DNA from: Parietaria judaica
Taxonomy: Eukaryota; Streptophyta; Magnoliopsida; Rosales; Urticaceae
Direction: 5' to 3'
DNA: 64,000 nucleotides
Assembly: GCA_954871525.1 (NCBI GenBank)
Contig: OX940864.1
Location: forward strand, 1,234,001 to 1,298,000
Position 1 is the first letter of the stretch. Every line of letters begins with the position of its first letter. Both the position numbers and the translations under genes were made by a program. The notes beneath the pieces are model-generated. The model worked only from the letters and a program-made list of their open reading frames with translations, ran no database searches and was not told the origin of the DNA. Of the stretch, positions 1 through 12,764 are shown piece by piece.

Positions 1-466
1 CCGGTAGCTGCAGCTTCAATAGGAAAGTCGAATAAGTGTTTTGTTTCTGCGAATAAATTTCTTCAAATCACCTTCCTCCTATCTCTGAAATCCACAAAAC
101 TGAGTCAAGAGAGGGAAGAAACAAGAACTATAGGATAAAAAATATAAATATATATATATATATATATTTATATCATAAAAGTTGCATTCTGATCCTCGAA
201 CTAACAACAATGACGGCATAACCTTATTACAATACACCATTTGTTTCATCGATTTCCTATTATTTTTTCCATTTTCAAAGTCCGTACTCTCAGTCTCTCA
301 TGAAAATAAATCAATTAGAAATCACTATATCAAATCATCATCACCTTCCTAATCGGTCTACCTCGGTCGTTCGACTTTATGATATTTTTGATATTCCGGG
401 GGCTCGAATGTAATTTTTGAGAAACTTCCAAGGAACCAGCTAGAGGATTAGCCTATGAAGAATTCT

Positions 467-2626
467 TTATTTAAGGATAAACATATGGATTAACAAAAGA
501 ATATTACCGTGGCCACCACTAGATGATTCGTTCTCATTTTTCTCGGGAACATACTGTTGAAGAAACGTGAGAACGGATCTCCAATAGTCATCACCACCAG
601 CAAGCCATGTGTCCATGTGCATTCCTGTTGGGAACTCCACAAAAACGCAGCGTTTGTTGCGTGAAGCTGCTTTCGCGTAGAGCATTTGCATGTGGGACGG
701 CGGGATCATCTCGTCTTGAAGGCCGGAAATAAAAAGGATCGGCTGCTTAATCTGCAAAGGGTGGTCAAAGCAGAAGAAACTCAACTGTGAAAACTAACCG
801 GAACCGGAATCCAGAAAGCAATTCTGGTTTCGATTTTGAAAATGCTAAAAACTAAGTCGAACTGGAACATCTGTACTGATGCCCTGAAATCCACATGTTT
901 ATATCCACAGTAATGATGCCCTGAAATCCACATGATATATGAGAAACAAAGTGAAGTAAGTAACGAACCTCTCCAATGACATCAATGGTACTCCACGGAG
1001 ATCTGACGAGGAAATTGAGGACTTTGGTGCCTTTTGCACCACTGCCTCCAATAAATAACTTGAGGAAAGGCAGTAAAATTCCAGCCATGTCTAATATAGA
1101 TGTGAAGGTGTTTTCTATAATCAGGGCAGAAACCTGCAATACAAAAACACTCAAAAATTATTGTGCGCTACGGATAAACCCGGAATAAGAAAGGCAAAGG
1201 CACTATTCCATAATTTTAATTTTTAATATCACAAAAAGAAACATATAACTGTATGGAAAGAAATACGATGGAGCCGCTGATGAGGGGCAACACAGAAATC
1301 ACCAGGCAGATGAGAAATTCAAACTCATGCAAAAATGCTAATAGAGGATCAATACAACCCATTCTAGACTTATTTAAATAGCTGGTTTAACCGGGAGCTA
1401 AATATACTTATCGACCCTTCGCTGCGCAAAATACAAAATACTTATCGACCCTTCACTGCACAATCCTAAAATTTAAATTCTGAAACCTCATACCTTCTCA
1501 GGGTTGTTTCTTGTAACAACAGCTCCAACAGCACCGCCAAGCGACCGTCCAAACACAACTATTCTAGATGTATCAATGTCAGTTCTCTGGTAAAGATGGT
1601 CCAACGCAGCCTGAAAACAAAACAAAAAAACATAAAAGGCGGAAAAAAAAATTAAAAGCTAAGAAATGTATAGCTGAAAAAGAAATGATAAATAAGCATT
1701 AGGCAGACCTGGGCGTCCTTCGTAATTCCGTGTTGGGAAGGACTTCCCTCACTAGCTCCATATCTGTTTGTATCAGATGTAGACACAAAATTTTCGATAA
1801 GTAATTAAACACGAACACTCGTCAAGCAAATGTTCAAGCACCGCACTTTGATCAGAATAATTCAAATTGAGCTGCGAATAAAAACGGTAACCACATACCC
1901 CCGGTAAGAAAGCATAAACACGTTGCAGTGCAGCCTCTGTAACATTATCCGGACCATTTCAAGCCGGTGCGCAATATCTGCAGGCGGTGTTAGTCAAGGC
2001 CACACAAACGACATGAAACTGAAATCGAACTTCATTCAGTTCTCATCAAATTAAACGTATTAAAATCATAAAAATAGGATACTTCCAGCATTTTCTTGGA
2101 AGAACAACAATGTCGGACCTGCAATAAGAAAAACAATAAATTAATATGTATATATATATATATAGGTTCATCGAGTACACATTTGTGTGTAGAACTGAAA
2201 GCTGGATCAACTAGGTAGAAGATAAGCACAAAAGACCCAAAATTCAAGCCACCTAAGTGATTCAAGAAACCAAAATTCGAGATTCAAACTCAATTTCACA
2301 ATTCGAAACCACTCAGATCCGATTCCTGAGATTAAAACCCTAGCTAAAATTGAGCTTCGAGAGCGAGGAAGGAGGAGGCGGATCGAACCTCGGGAGTCCG
2401 GGAAGAGCTTGATGAACCAGGCGTGGAGCTTGACGCCGTCAGAGGATCGGAGCCAGACATCCTCGTAGGCGAGGCGGAGACGCGCCGGCGTGATGGGGTA
2501 GGACTTGGTGAGGCCCGGCAAGACCGGCACGTACACGAGGCGCTCCTGCAGAGCTACCAGGAGCGCCATTCCGGCCACCACCAGACCTCCGACGCCGTAC
2601 AGCACCGCCGACACGTACGACACCAT
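467..2626 (-). CDS. WAV2: WAV2/ABHD13-type alpha/beta hydrolase, 7 exons
   Basis: Spliced minus-strand gene; coding exons 2389-2626, 2083-2118, 1899-1977, 1709-1763, 1494-1610, 969-1133 and 467-751. They join in one frame to 324 residues; all introns are GT-AG. The protein starts MVSYVSAVLYGVGG with one hydrophobic segment at about residues 5-27, a likely membrane anchor. The alpha/beta-hydrolase triad is visible: Ser158 in GRSLGG, Asp243 in LQDEMIPP and His275 in GMHMDTW. From memory it is close along its length to Arabidopsis WAV2 (BEM46/ABHD13 family), a membrane protein that limits root bending in response to stimuli; the substrate is unknown. The start is chosen by the family N-terminus; a GA-rich leader lies just upstream (2647-2668). 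The last residues (after VPEKNENESSSGGHG) read through a GTAATA donor-like site near 505-510, so a further small 3' exon may exist. The call is firm; the C-terminus is less sure. Confidence 0.9.
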
Positions 2627-2639
2627 CGCCGCTTCTTCT

Positions 2640-2670
2640 TCTCCGATCAGCTCTCTCTCTCTCTCTCTGG
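2640..2670 (-). repeat. CT/GA microsatellite in WAV2-like leader
   Basis: A run of CT dinucleotides (GA on the gene strand) lies just upstream of the WAV2-like start codon at 2626. Such tracts are common in plant 5' untranslated leaders. No function can be shown here. Confidence 0.6.
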
Positions 2671-2699
2671 AAGTGAAGATGGTGACTTGTAAGAGAATG

Positions 2700-3862
2700 A
2701 GCCTCGATATTTCTATTATAATTTTTTTATTTTTTATTTTATAAAACATCTAAAATTTCGTTAATTTTTCAATCGATTTAACTATAAAACTATATTGTTG
2801 TTAAGTTATTGATACGTATATAAGTTTTTAATTTATTTATTTTTTTAAGAAACGGGATTTTAACTAATCCGATATTATTTTATTTTTGTGTCGTTTACAA
2901 ATGAGAAAAATGTTATAAAATATCAACAATTCGTATCACATCACTTCGAAATTGACAAATATAAAAAAATAACTTATATATAATTTAACATCGTGCAGTA
3001 AAAATATATAACTTTTGGTGCTTTTTGGGTATTTAGTAGATTTTCTTTATATTATATATATATGTTTATTGTTAGGGCGTATAATTCAAAATTACCATAT
3101 TAATATAACCATTAAGACATTTAACCAAATGTGACACAAAAATCATAATGATGACAGCAAATAAAAGAAACGATTAAAGTATATGTTTGTCATATTAATC
3201 ATAAAATTATTTAAAAATTAAATAATAAAAAAAGTACTGCTAATTTTTTATTTCTTATTTTTGTTCGAATAACTGAATATAATCTTTCTGCATTGTTTGT
3301 TAAACGAGGGGGAGTTGCTCTTAAAAAAAAAAAAAAACAAACAAACATACTTGAGGCTTAAGTATTTAATATTCTACTAATTGTAAGAATATATTGTTAT
3401 TAAATTCGTTTAGCAATAGTACTATTCAAAGGGCACAAAACAATGTCGATGTTTAATTTCAATTATGTCCCGTTAAGATCTGTTATACAAGAGAAACGTG
3501 TTAGTCAATAACTATATTCCGAAAACATCAATAATTCAACATTTATATATTAACCTAGAGACATACATGTGTTTGTAACTTAATAGACGTTAAGTCGACA
3601 TGAGCGAAATTGGGACTCGATAAAATTTATAGATTTTGAGACTATTTCCGTTTAAAAAAATTAATAATATGCCAGAATATTTAGTATAATATTGGGTACT
3701 TATACTATAAGTATAAATATCCTTAAATATTAGTGATGTAATATAGTTGGGGCTTTAGCTTAACAGCGGTGATTGTTTATTACCTCATAAATTCTTAGTA
3801 TTCAACCACCAACTGTCAGTAGTCAATAGATTGGATTGGACTGTTTCTTTACTTATTTATTT
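2700..3862. other. AT-rich intergenic DNA
   Basis: No gene was seen. The stretch contains poly(A/T) runs and, at about 3420-3660, a diverged dispersed repeat whose relatives appear near 13910-14215 and 21105-21330. Confidence 0.6.
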
Positions 3863-4321
3863 GGGTTAATGACGGTGAAAATACTTAAAGTTTGGTCAAA
3901 GAATCATTCGTGTACTCAATGTTTAAAACTGGTGATAAAAATACCCAAAGTTGCATTTTGGGCGTTGACCACTCCATTCTTGTAACGCAGTTAACTTACC
4001 CGTTAACTATGACCACGTGGACAAACGTGTGTTGCTTATATAACAATTTTTTGTCACGTGGACGAGCCCAATTAGGAGTTTAATTCGTTGTTTTGTCGTA
4101 AACGAGACTAATGTGGGCTCGTCCATGTGGCAAAAAATTGATATGTCAGCAACACACGTTTGTCCACGTGGCCAGAGTTAACGAGTAAGTTAACTGCGTT
4201 ACGAGAATTGAGTGGTCAACGTCCTAGATATGACTTTAGGTATTTTTACTATCACTTTTAGACTTTAGGTACACGAAGGGTTCTTTTACCAGACTTTGGA
4301 TATTTTTGACATCATTAACCT
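3863..4321. mobile_element. Foldback (Mutator-like) MITE, family 1, copy A
   Basis: The element is a near-palindrome about 459 bp long. The left end GGGTTAATGACGG is mirrored at the right end (ATCATTAACC plus one changed base). Arms of about 200 bp carry ACCCAAAG-type repeats and GGCCACGTGG motifs. The 9-bp direct repeat TATTTATTT flanks it (3854-3862 and 4322-4330). A 9-bp target duplication with long inverted repeats fits a non-autonomous Mutator-like foldback element. It has no coding capacity. Confidence 0.8.
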
Positions 4322-5219
4322 TATTTATTTTATTTCAATTTTACAATTTATGCTCTTTGATTATGAAAAGTCGCTATAATTTGTCTTAAACAATTTAATA
4401 CAATTTATGCCACTGTAAACATATGAGTTATTAATATCTTACATAGCCAGTATTTAAATAGTATATTTTTTTTTACCATGCAAATTAGAGATACGCATAT
4501 GTGACTGTGTATATAATTATGTCAAATTCGTTTATTTATTATTTAATAAAATAAAAATTATATAATTAATAAGCAGCCATGTTTTATTTGTTTGGCTTGT
4601 TGGATTGGCAATAGGGAGTGCTAAAATGTAATTGTGTCGATAATTGTCGTTTTCTGACATTTCCAGAGCTTTGTCGTTTTTATATAACTATTGTCATTTC
4701 ATTCATATGTTGTCGTTTTCGATTTTATTGCCATTTCAGCTAGTGTTTTCTACTAATATGCAGTTCCATAATCATGTCGCTTTATATTTCTCATCATATT
4801 GTACTTATCATGGGGCTTCCATAATCGTGTCGTTTTGTAGGGTGCCTTTTTAAGGGTTTTTTTCTTTCATTTTTTTATTTATCTTATTATATTGCTATTT
4901 TACACATGCCTTTTAAGTTTTTCTCTCATTATATTACCTTTTTATATAAATAAATATATATCTAAAATATGTTTATATATTCTTATAATATTTTACAAAA
5001 ATTCGGCAACAAACTCGTCGACACGTAATGATAATCATAAATATATAATATTCATCGATAAACGGATAAAATATCGATAACATCGTAACAATATTTCAAA
5101 CTTTGATTTAAACAACAAAATCCATGTCATTGCAACTATAATCAACATAATCCCAAAAAATGATTCGGATGCACATTATAGCAGTGACGGAACTAGAAAT
5201 TTTGAATTGGGGGTCCATA

Positions 5220-5250
<31 letters not shown>

Positions 5251-6358
5251 ATATCAAATTAGGGATTACCATCAAACTAAAGGATAAGTGGGAATAAAAA
5301 ATTAGCCGAGTACCATCAAATTAAAATATTTAAATAATGGGGTTGAGTGGTGTTGGGGGGGCCACTTGGAAAGATGAATGAGTGGTGTTGGGGGTCCACT
5401 TGGGCTTCTCATTAAAATAATATACTAAAAATTGAGCCTATAGTATATATATAAGAAATTATTGTAGGGCCTTGGCCCATTGCTTTATATTTGTTAGGAA
5501 AAAAAACATACGTCGTTATAGCAAATATTAATCAACTCAAGCACAACTTCACAAGCTAAGTATGACGTGCATGGCCAAAATAATCAAAGTAAGTGATCGC
5601 CGTCATTTTTGTATTTTGCTTTTAAGTATTTTGGTCATCGCTTACTCTTAATTTGTTTGTTACTCGTCCAAAATATCTAAGAAATTTCCAAGCTTTCAAG
5701 TTTCAACATTTTAGAATAGTCGTAGGCCCGACTATTCCCGCCTCAAGTATGACGAATACTATTTCCGCACATAACTTGTATGTAATCCAACAAATATTAT
5801 CAGGTTCACCTTGATTGCAAGGCCGACGCTTTGGTCCCCCAAATTTTAGAGCCCATTTATTTACATATATATATTATATTTAATTAAATTTGAAAAAAAA
5901 AACATAGATTCTCTACCAGCTCCGAAAATTTACTTAGCTTGGAGAAAAAAAGACTGGATTTGAGGGGAAAAACAAAGTCAAACTCAAAATTCAATTTTAA
6001 ATCGTTTGTTTCAGTTTCACTCCGACGCTATTGAAGTTTAAGCTTTCATAAAAGATATAAGAGGTAAAACAAAAACAAAAAACAAAACAAAAATGCACGA
6101 AGCAATGCCATTTATGTAGAAATAACGAAGCTCAAAGGACTTCAAACGGATTCAAGCAGAATATATATTAATTAAAATCAATTAAGCCCCACTAATCTTA
6201 TCTAAAAGGGACATAATCTTAATCCAACAACTTACTCTAATTAGTAAGTTTTTAACAAGTTACTAACTAAAGAAAACTATTATAAGTTATAACTATAAAA
6301 ACTAACTCTAACAAACGCAAACTCTAATTTCTCTCACACGTTTCATGTTAGAGAGTCC

Positions 6359-6364
<6 letters not shown>

Positions 6365-6405
<41 letters not shown>
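6365..6405. repeat. (AT)n microsatellite
   Basis: About twenty uninterrupted AT dinucleotides in AT-rich intergenic DNA. Confidence 0.9.
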
Positions 6406-6409
<4 letters not shown>

Positions 6410-7529
6410 AAAATAAAGTCGTTTTCTGTTTCTTGGCTTTTCTCTTTATAACGTCATACATTATATACGTATATAATAATTCAACCATAAACAAAGATAA
6501 AGCCACTTTAATATTTGAATTGTTCTCATTAAAAAAGCGACTTCTTTTTTCCTTGCATCTTGGAATCTTGTTGCAGCTTTCATTACCATTAGTACGAGAG
6601 GAGAGAAGAACCCATGACTCTTTAAATAAAATAAATAAAACATCTCACTCCAAAAGAGAAAACCGACAACTTTTATTCAAGTAGTTCTATACAACTAACT
6701 ATACAATATTATTTATTATTTAGAGTAATTGGTATATATATATCCTTTAAATTTTATATGTTGGTCATATTTTGTCTGCCAAACTTTAAATTTAAGAAAT
6801 AATAACGACAAAGTAGTTAAACTTAAATAAGATCAGTGATCATGCACTCGATTTTCATTTTTAAAGATCAAAGTATCAAAGTCGAGTAAAAGTACAGAAC
6901 ACGTGTTTTCAACTTCATTATTTATCTCTCCGTTAATTTATAACGAGATGTTATCGTATTTTACTATGCGCGTTTATAAAAGCTTAAAGAATGCATGTAA
7001 ATAATACGTGAAAATTACGCATATACGATGATCGTTATTTTGACATTTACAAATAAAACTTTGATACATAATCGTTAATTTCACTTTTAGCTTGAGTATA
7101 CTTTTTGCTATCATCTCTAACAATAATATTGCATATACTTCTGTTGAACATTACTAAAAAAATATATAAATTTATCAACATATAATTTATCTCATTATAT
7201 TTGAATCAATTAATGATCGTATAATCAATATATTAAATAGTGCAATGTCCAATTATTCACGAGTTATTACAGTGAAATCTCATGAAATAGAAGATTTAAA
7301 AAAAATTGATAAAATTTAATTTAATTATACTTTATAAAAATATTTTAAATATTCTGAAGAAAAAACTTATATAGAGACAAAATACACCGACACAAAAAAA
7401 TGAGGGCTACTATGCCAATTAATAAAAGAAGCACACACGAGTAAAGAGAAAAACGACAACATTTGTCCAAGTAGCTCAACACAACTATAAAAATATTATT
7501 ATTTATTATAATAATACGACAATAAACTG

Positions 7530-7765
7530 AAAGCCACCGTCGACCCCTTCGTTATTCACGCCAACCATCGTTTCTCCGCCGTCGATATCAACCCGAAAAA
7601 ATCAATGGCCTTGATTGTGACACGTCACGGAAAGAGTTCTCGACTCCATGCCACGTGTCATTGTACACGCAATATGGGCTCACCTAGCTGCCAGATCTCG
7701 AGCATTCAGTTCTCCGTCGTTTCCCTCCGTCCGGTTCGTCCACTTCTCACTCTCTCCGGTGAGCT
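7530..7765 (+). promoter_or_regulatory. GC-richer patch upstream of PDAT1: promoter or leader exon
   Basis: This patch of about 230 bp is clearly richer in G and C than its flanks. It contains a G-box/ABRE-like GCCACGTGTC (CACGTG at 7652-7657), a nearby ACACGTCACG, and ends with a donor-like CCG|GTGAGC near 7759. It could be the PDAT1 promoter with a 5' untranslated exon spliced to an acceptor just before 8557, or an unrelated exon. One frame is open across it, but I recognise no protein family. Inference only. Confidence 0.3.
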
Positions 7766-8556
7766 AAAGACAAATAACTGATTTTTCCACAGTAATTACC
7801 AATAACGCCCTTTTACTTTTGAATGCTTGTGCAAATTCTCTATTAATTTTTAGATTTTAACAGAAATATTCCTAAACTCTAAAAATAGCACAATAAGACA
7901 TAAAAAAAAAAAAATAATAACTTATGCGCTATACATAATTTATTTCATATATTTTTTTATCGATTCTATATTATCTTTTTTTTTTTTTTGTAACGTTCTT
8001 CAAAATGTAAATTCATTAGTTGATTTCTAATAATTGTATATTAATTTCTTCGGTGATTAGTTGAAAATTTTAAAATAAATCACATATTATAGACAAACTA
8101 ACATACGTCATTACATTTTTAGCGATGAATAGTGTTTTTTTGTTTTCAGAGTAATATTATTACATTAATCTTCAATGTTTTCTCGTTTCGAAGGCATGAA
8201 TAAGCTCTTGATAAGCTTCCTATTTAACTTAGATTCAATGATTTAATAAATTTAAACAACAACTAGAAAACAGAAGCAATCGGCAAAAAGTTAGAAAAAT
8301 ATTTTGAGATAAATTACATATAGAGTATAAATTAACAATTTTCATTATTTTTTAACGCTCTTACTGATTTTTTTTTAGTAACAGGAATATTATTGCTAAA
8401 AAATTAAAATTTACTGGACAAAATACACAAGAAAACAAAGTTATAGGGCCTTGCTGTCAATTTCTAATTTTTTCAATAAAAAACGAGACAGTAACAGAGA
8501 GATACATTTCCTATCTAAGTAGAGAGTTTCGTTCTCTTTTCTTCCACGGGATTCCG

Positions 8557-11500
8557 ATGTCGTTTTTGCGGCGGCGAAAGGGCAAGTCCCTCGCCGGAGA
8601 ACTCGCCGGCGACGCACCGGAGAGGAGAGGGAAGGAGGATCACGCCGATCACGATCACGATCGCCGCCACGGCCGCCGCGGAGGTCGGAGCTCGAAGCGG
8701 TCGTGCGTGGACGGGTGCTGCTGGTTCATCGGCTGCGCGTGCTCGACGTGGTGGCTCGTGCTCTTCCTCTTCAACGCAATGCCGGCCTCGTTCCCGCAGT
8801 ACGTGACGGAGGCGATTACGGGGCCGCTGCCGGACCCGCCGGGAGTGAAGCTGCGGAAGGAGGGCTTGACGGCGAGGCACCCGGTGGTGTTCGTCCCCGG
8901 CATCGTCACCGGCGGGCTCGAGCTCTGGGAGGGGCACCAGTGCGCCGAGGGGCTCTTCAGGAAGCGCCTCTGGGGCGGAACCTTCGGGGAGCTCTACAAA
9001 AGGTACGTCAATGTCGGTTTACGAGCTTAGTTCTGGTGTATGATCGTTGATCAAGGTTTCTGATCAGTGTTTGGTGCTTAGAGAAGAGTGGTTTTTTTCA
9101 CTCGTTTCATATTTAGAAAGAGGAATAGCTTTGAGGTTCTTGATCTTCCATGGAAATGGTTGGGGTTTGGGTTAATATAGTTTCAGTGATGAAGATTTGA
9201 ACTGTTCTTGAGGTATTCTCTATAGGATTTTTTCAATCATTAGGCACCAAAAGTAGAGAAGTTTGTCAGTTTCTTGAAGCTGTTTTGAAGGGTTATTGCA
9301 GAGTGAAGTACTTTTGTTGTGTATCTATATAATAGCCTCTTGTGTATTGCAATGAGGATTAAACTAGTAATATATATATATAAGAATGATGAACTTGGAT
9401 TCCTCTTGACATGTTATCCAGAAATTCAATTTGAATAACTTCTTCTTTGCCTATTGCTGTAACTATGAAAGTTTTGATTTAGTTCAATTCCTTTTGAAGT
9501 CGAGTTGATCATCGAAAAGCAAGTTGAGAATTTGGATTAAGCTGTAGCTAAAGGATACCAAAATTCAACTAAAGTTTCAATAGATAAAATTATAGAATGA
9601 TCAATTTTAGCAACCTACTGTACAGTGACAGGAATTTAGGTGATATCACTGTGTATTATGCATTGCCACACATGCATATCTGATCAAGGTTATGTAGAAT
9701 AATCATGTTCTAGTGCCTCCGATGCCTTTGCTCCTTCCATTTCAAGTTTTTTGAAGTGACTAGGATCTTAATCTATCGGCTATTCGTCGATTTTCTTTGA
9801 AAATTTATTGATTTCATCCTATTTGATTTGTTCCAGACCATTATGCTGGGTCGAGCACATGTCGCTGGATAACGAAACTGGAATGGACCGATCAGGTATA
9901 AGGGTGAGGCCCGTGTCAGGGCTTGTGGCAGCTGATTACTTTGCGCCCGGCTATTTTGTGTGGGCGGTTTTAATTGCTAACTTGGCTCGCATTGGATATG
10001 AGGAAAAAACCATGTACATGGCCTCATACGATTGGAGATTATCATTTCAAAACACTGAGGTATTGTTGACTTAATAATAAATTATCTGCCTTGGGGCTCT
10101 CTTTCGGCAATGTTTGAAGCTCGGTTTTTGGCCGAGCCCTCAAAACGCGCATAATTGGAAATAGCAATTTCAAAACACAATTTTTTTTATATTGAAAAAG
10201 TAACTCTCAGCTTTTCCTTTCTTCTAAGCTTCAATTGGCCTTGTTTTACGATGAGACCGACTTAGGCTAAGGAAGCGCTACAATTCCATGTTTTAATGTA
10301 GTGTATCTATAGTTCTTTTGTTGATTCTTTACAATATGACTTGTTGCAGCCTCTAAATGTGATACTCTATATGGTTTGATTAGGCGAGAGACCAAACTTT
10401 GAGCAGGATTAAGAGCAATATAGAATTAATGGTCGCTACGAATGACGGGAAAAAGGTGGTTGTGATTCCTCATTCGATGGGTGTGCTGTACTTTCTGCAT
10501 TTCATGAAGTGGGTTGAGGCTCCAGCGCCGATGGGCGGTGGGGGCGGATCGGATTGGTGTGCTAAGCATATCAAAGCCGTGATGAACATTGGTGGACCCT
10601 TCTTAGGAGTTCCAAAAGCAGTTTCGGGGCTTTTCTCAATCGAAGCAAAGGACATTGCGGTTGCCAGGTGACCTCGATTTATCTTTCTATGATAATAAAC
10701 TTGAGTAAAGCAAGGGTATTCTTAGCAATCTTCTTGTTCTAAATTTGAATTTCAAGATAGGGGATTTATAAAAATATAAATAAAATCTTGGTCTATTTTG
10801 CTTTTAATGTAACAACTAAACTATGTGATTTCTTCTTTCCCTGACCTTGTCCCAGCTTAGTGAAAGTGGTGCAGGGCCGTCTTAGAACATTCAAATTTTA
10901 TTTGACAAGGATTGTGTAAGTTTATAAAAAAAAAATAAAAAAATCGATATACTAAAGAAGACGGAGATAAAAGTTTTATAATATCATTCGAAGTGAATAT
11001 TTACGGCTACACAAATAAGCAGATTGATGAATCAATGGTAAGATCCCTAGTATTGAGACTTGAATCACCTAAAGTTAAGATTCGAATCATCCACTGGTAC
11101 TAAGTATGATATGATCTTTTGTTTGGGCTTGATGAAAATGATTATCATAAACAGGGCATTTGCACCTGGGGTTTTGGACAAAGACGTTTTTGGCCTTCAG
11201 ACTTTACAACATATGATGAGGATGACCCGAACATGGGATGCCACCATGTCGATGATACCAAAAGGCGGTGACACTATATGGGGCGGCCTTGATTGGTCGC
11301 CTGAAGGCTATCAGGACTGTGGTCCAAAGAAGCAAAAGACCAATGATACCCTTGCAACGGGCCAAAGTGGGAGAGAAAATAAGGGCTCCCTTAATTACGG
11401 GAGGATCATATCGTTTGGGAAAGATTTATCTTCTGCACATTCTTCTGAGATTGAGAGAATTGATTTTAGGGTAATCTTTCTCAACTTCAAATTATGTACT

Positions 11501-12764
11501 ATTCGTGTTTTTCTTAATTGAATTGAACTTAGTCGATATTATTGTTCCGAGATTTAGTTTATGGGAGTTTTCACACTCAAAACTCAAAAGGTTATATTTG
11601 TCAGGATGCTGTGAAGGGCAATACCCTTGATAACACAACTAAGTGTGACCTGTGGACCGAGTACCAAGAAATCGGCGTTGGAGGAATCAAAGCCGTTGCA
11701 GATTACAAAGTTTTCACAGCTGGTGAATTTCTGGATCTGCTTCAATTTGTAGCGCCAAAGTTAATGGCTCGAGGAGGAGCTCATTTTTCTTACGGAATCG
11801 CGGAAAACTTAGATGATCCGATGTATGAACACTACAAATATTGGTCGAATCCTTTGGAAACAAGGTTAGACTCTAGTTTCTTTTCCGACTATTTGTTCTA
11901 AAGAATTTAAGCTTTTCTTTTGTCTGAATATATGGTCCAGCCTGACCCGATCAGACCCAACCCGCGTAAGTGTGGATTGGGTTGGGGCCTGCGTTGGTCT
12001 CCAAATAAATGGCGTTGGTACTTATAAGATGGTACAAAAATTAAAAATTGTCATAAATATTGTGCATAACGGAAATCAATCCATAGACCACAATCATTAA
12101 ACAATAGAAATAGAAGAAACTATTAACATTGTAAAGCGAAAAAATAATTCGATAAACCATGAACACCATGGTGGGTCGGGTTAAACCGAGCATGTCTTGC
12201 ATCATGTGCTGGTTTGTTTGTTCATCGGGTCCATTGGGGCGGGGAATTCGAACATAAGCCTCTCTTTACTATTTTTGCAGATTACCAAATGCTCCAGAAA
12301 TGGAGATCTATTCAATGTACGGAGTTGGAATCCCCACCGAACGAGCGTACGTGTACAAGCTAACACCAGAATCGGAATGCTACATTCCCTTCCAGATCGA
12401 CACCTCAGCCGAGGGAGGAAGCGAGGACTCGTGCTTAAAAGGCGGGGTTTTCATGGCCGACGGGGACGAAACCGTCCCCGTCCTTAGTGCGGGTTTCATG
12501 TGCGCGAAGGCTTGGCGGGGGAAAACCCGGTTCAACCCTTCGGGCATCCGGAGCTACATTAGGGAGTACGATCATGCCCCACCGGCGAACCTTCTAGAAG
12601 GCCGGGGCACTCAAAGCGGGGCCCACGTCGATATCATGGGGAATTTCGCCCTAATTGAGGATGTTTTAAGAGTGGCGGCCGGGGCTGCCGGCGATGAATT
12701 GGGCGGAGATCGAGTGTACTCCGATATATTCAAATGGTCTGAGGCCATTGATTTGCAACTCTGA
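8557..12764 (+). CDS. PDAT1: Phospholipid:diacylglycerol acyltransferase 1 (PDAT1), 6 exons
   Basis: Coding exons 8557-9002, 9837-10059, 10384-10667, 11155-11470, 11605-11864 and 12281-12764 join in frame to 670 residues, about the size of Arabidopsis PDAT1. PDAT moves an acyl chain from sn-2 of a phospholipid to diacylglycerol, giving triacylglycerol without acyl-CoA; it is a single-pass protein of the endoplasmic reticulum. The N-terminus is charged and His-rich, followed by one membrane segment (about residues 49-73, CCWFIGCACSTWWLVLFLF). The LCAT-like fold follows: oxyanion/lid region PVVFVPGIVTGGLELWEG, Ser254 in PHSMG, Asp572 in DGDETVP and His625 in GAHVDIMGN. The start is the first ATG of the open frame, and downstream residues match the family almost continuously. 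No frame damage is seen. A GC-rich first exon on an AT-rich background is normal for this class. Confidence 0.97.

Larger units (their letters stand above)
4322..8556. other. AT-rich intergenic DNA with microsatellites
   Basis: No coding gene was recognised. Contents: TA/AT microsatellites (about 5220-5246 and 6365-6405), TTGTCGTTTT-type motifs (4645-4830), a degenerate transposon-like sequence from about 5182, and a GC-richer patch at 7530-7765 described separately. The short open frames look random. Confidence 0.55.

Noticed and set aside
8515..8937. 140-residue frame opposite PDAT1 exon 1
   Set aside because: It is a shadow frame of a GC-rich coding exon. The plus-strand protein matches PDAT1 throughout.
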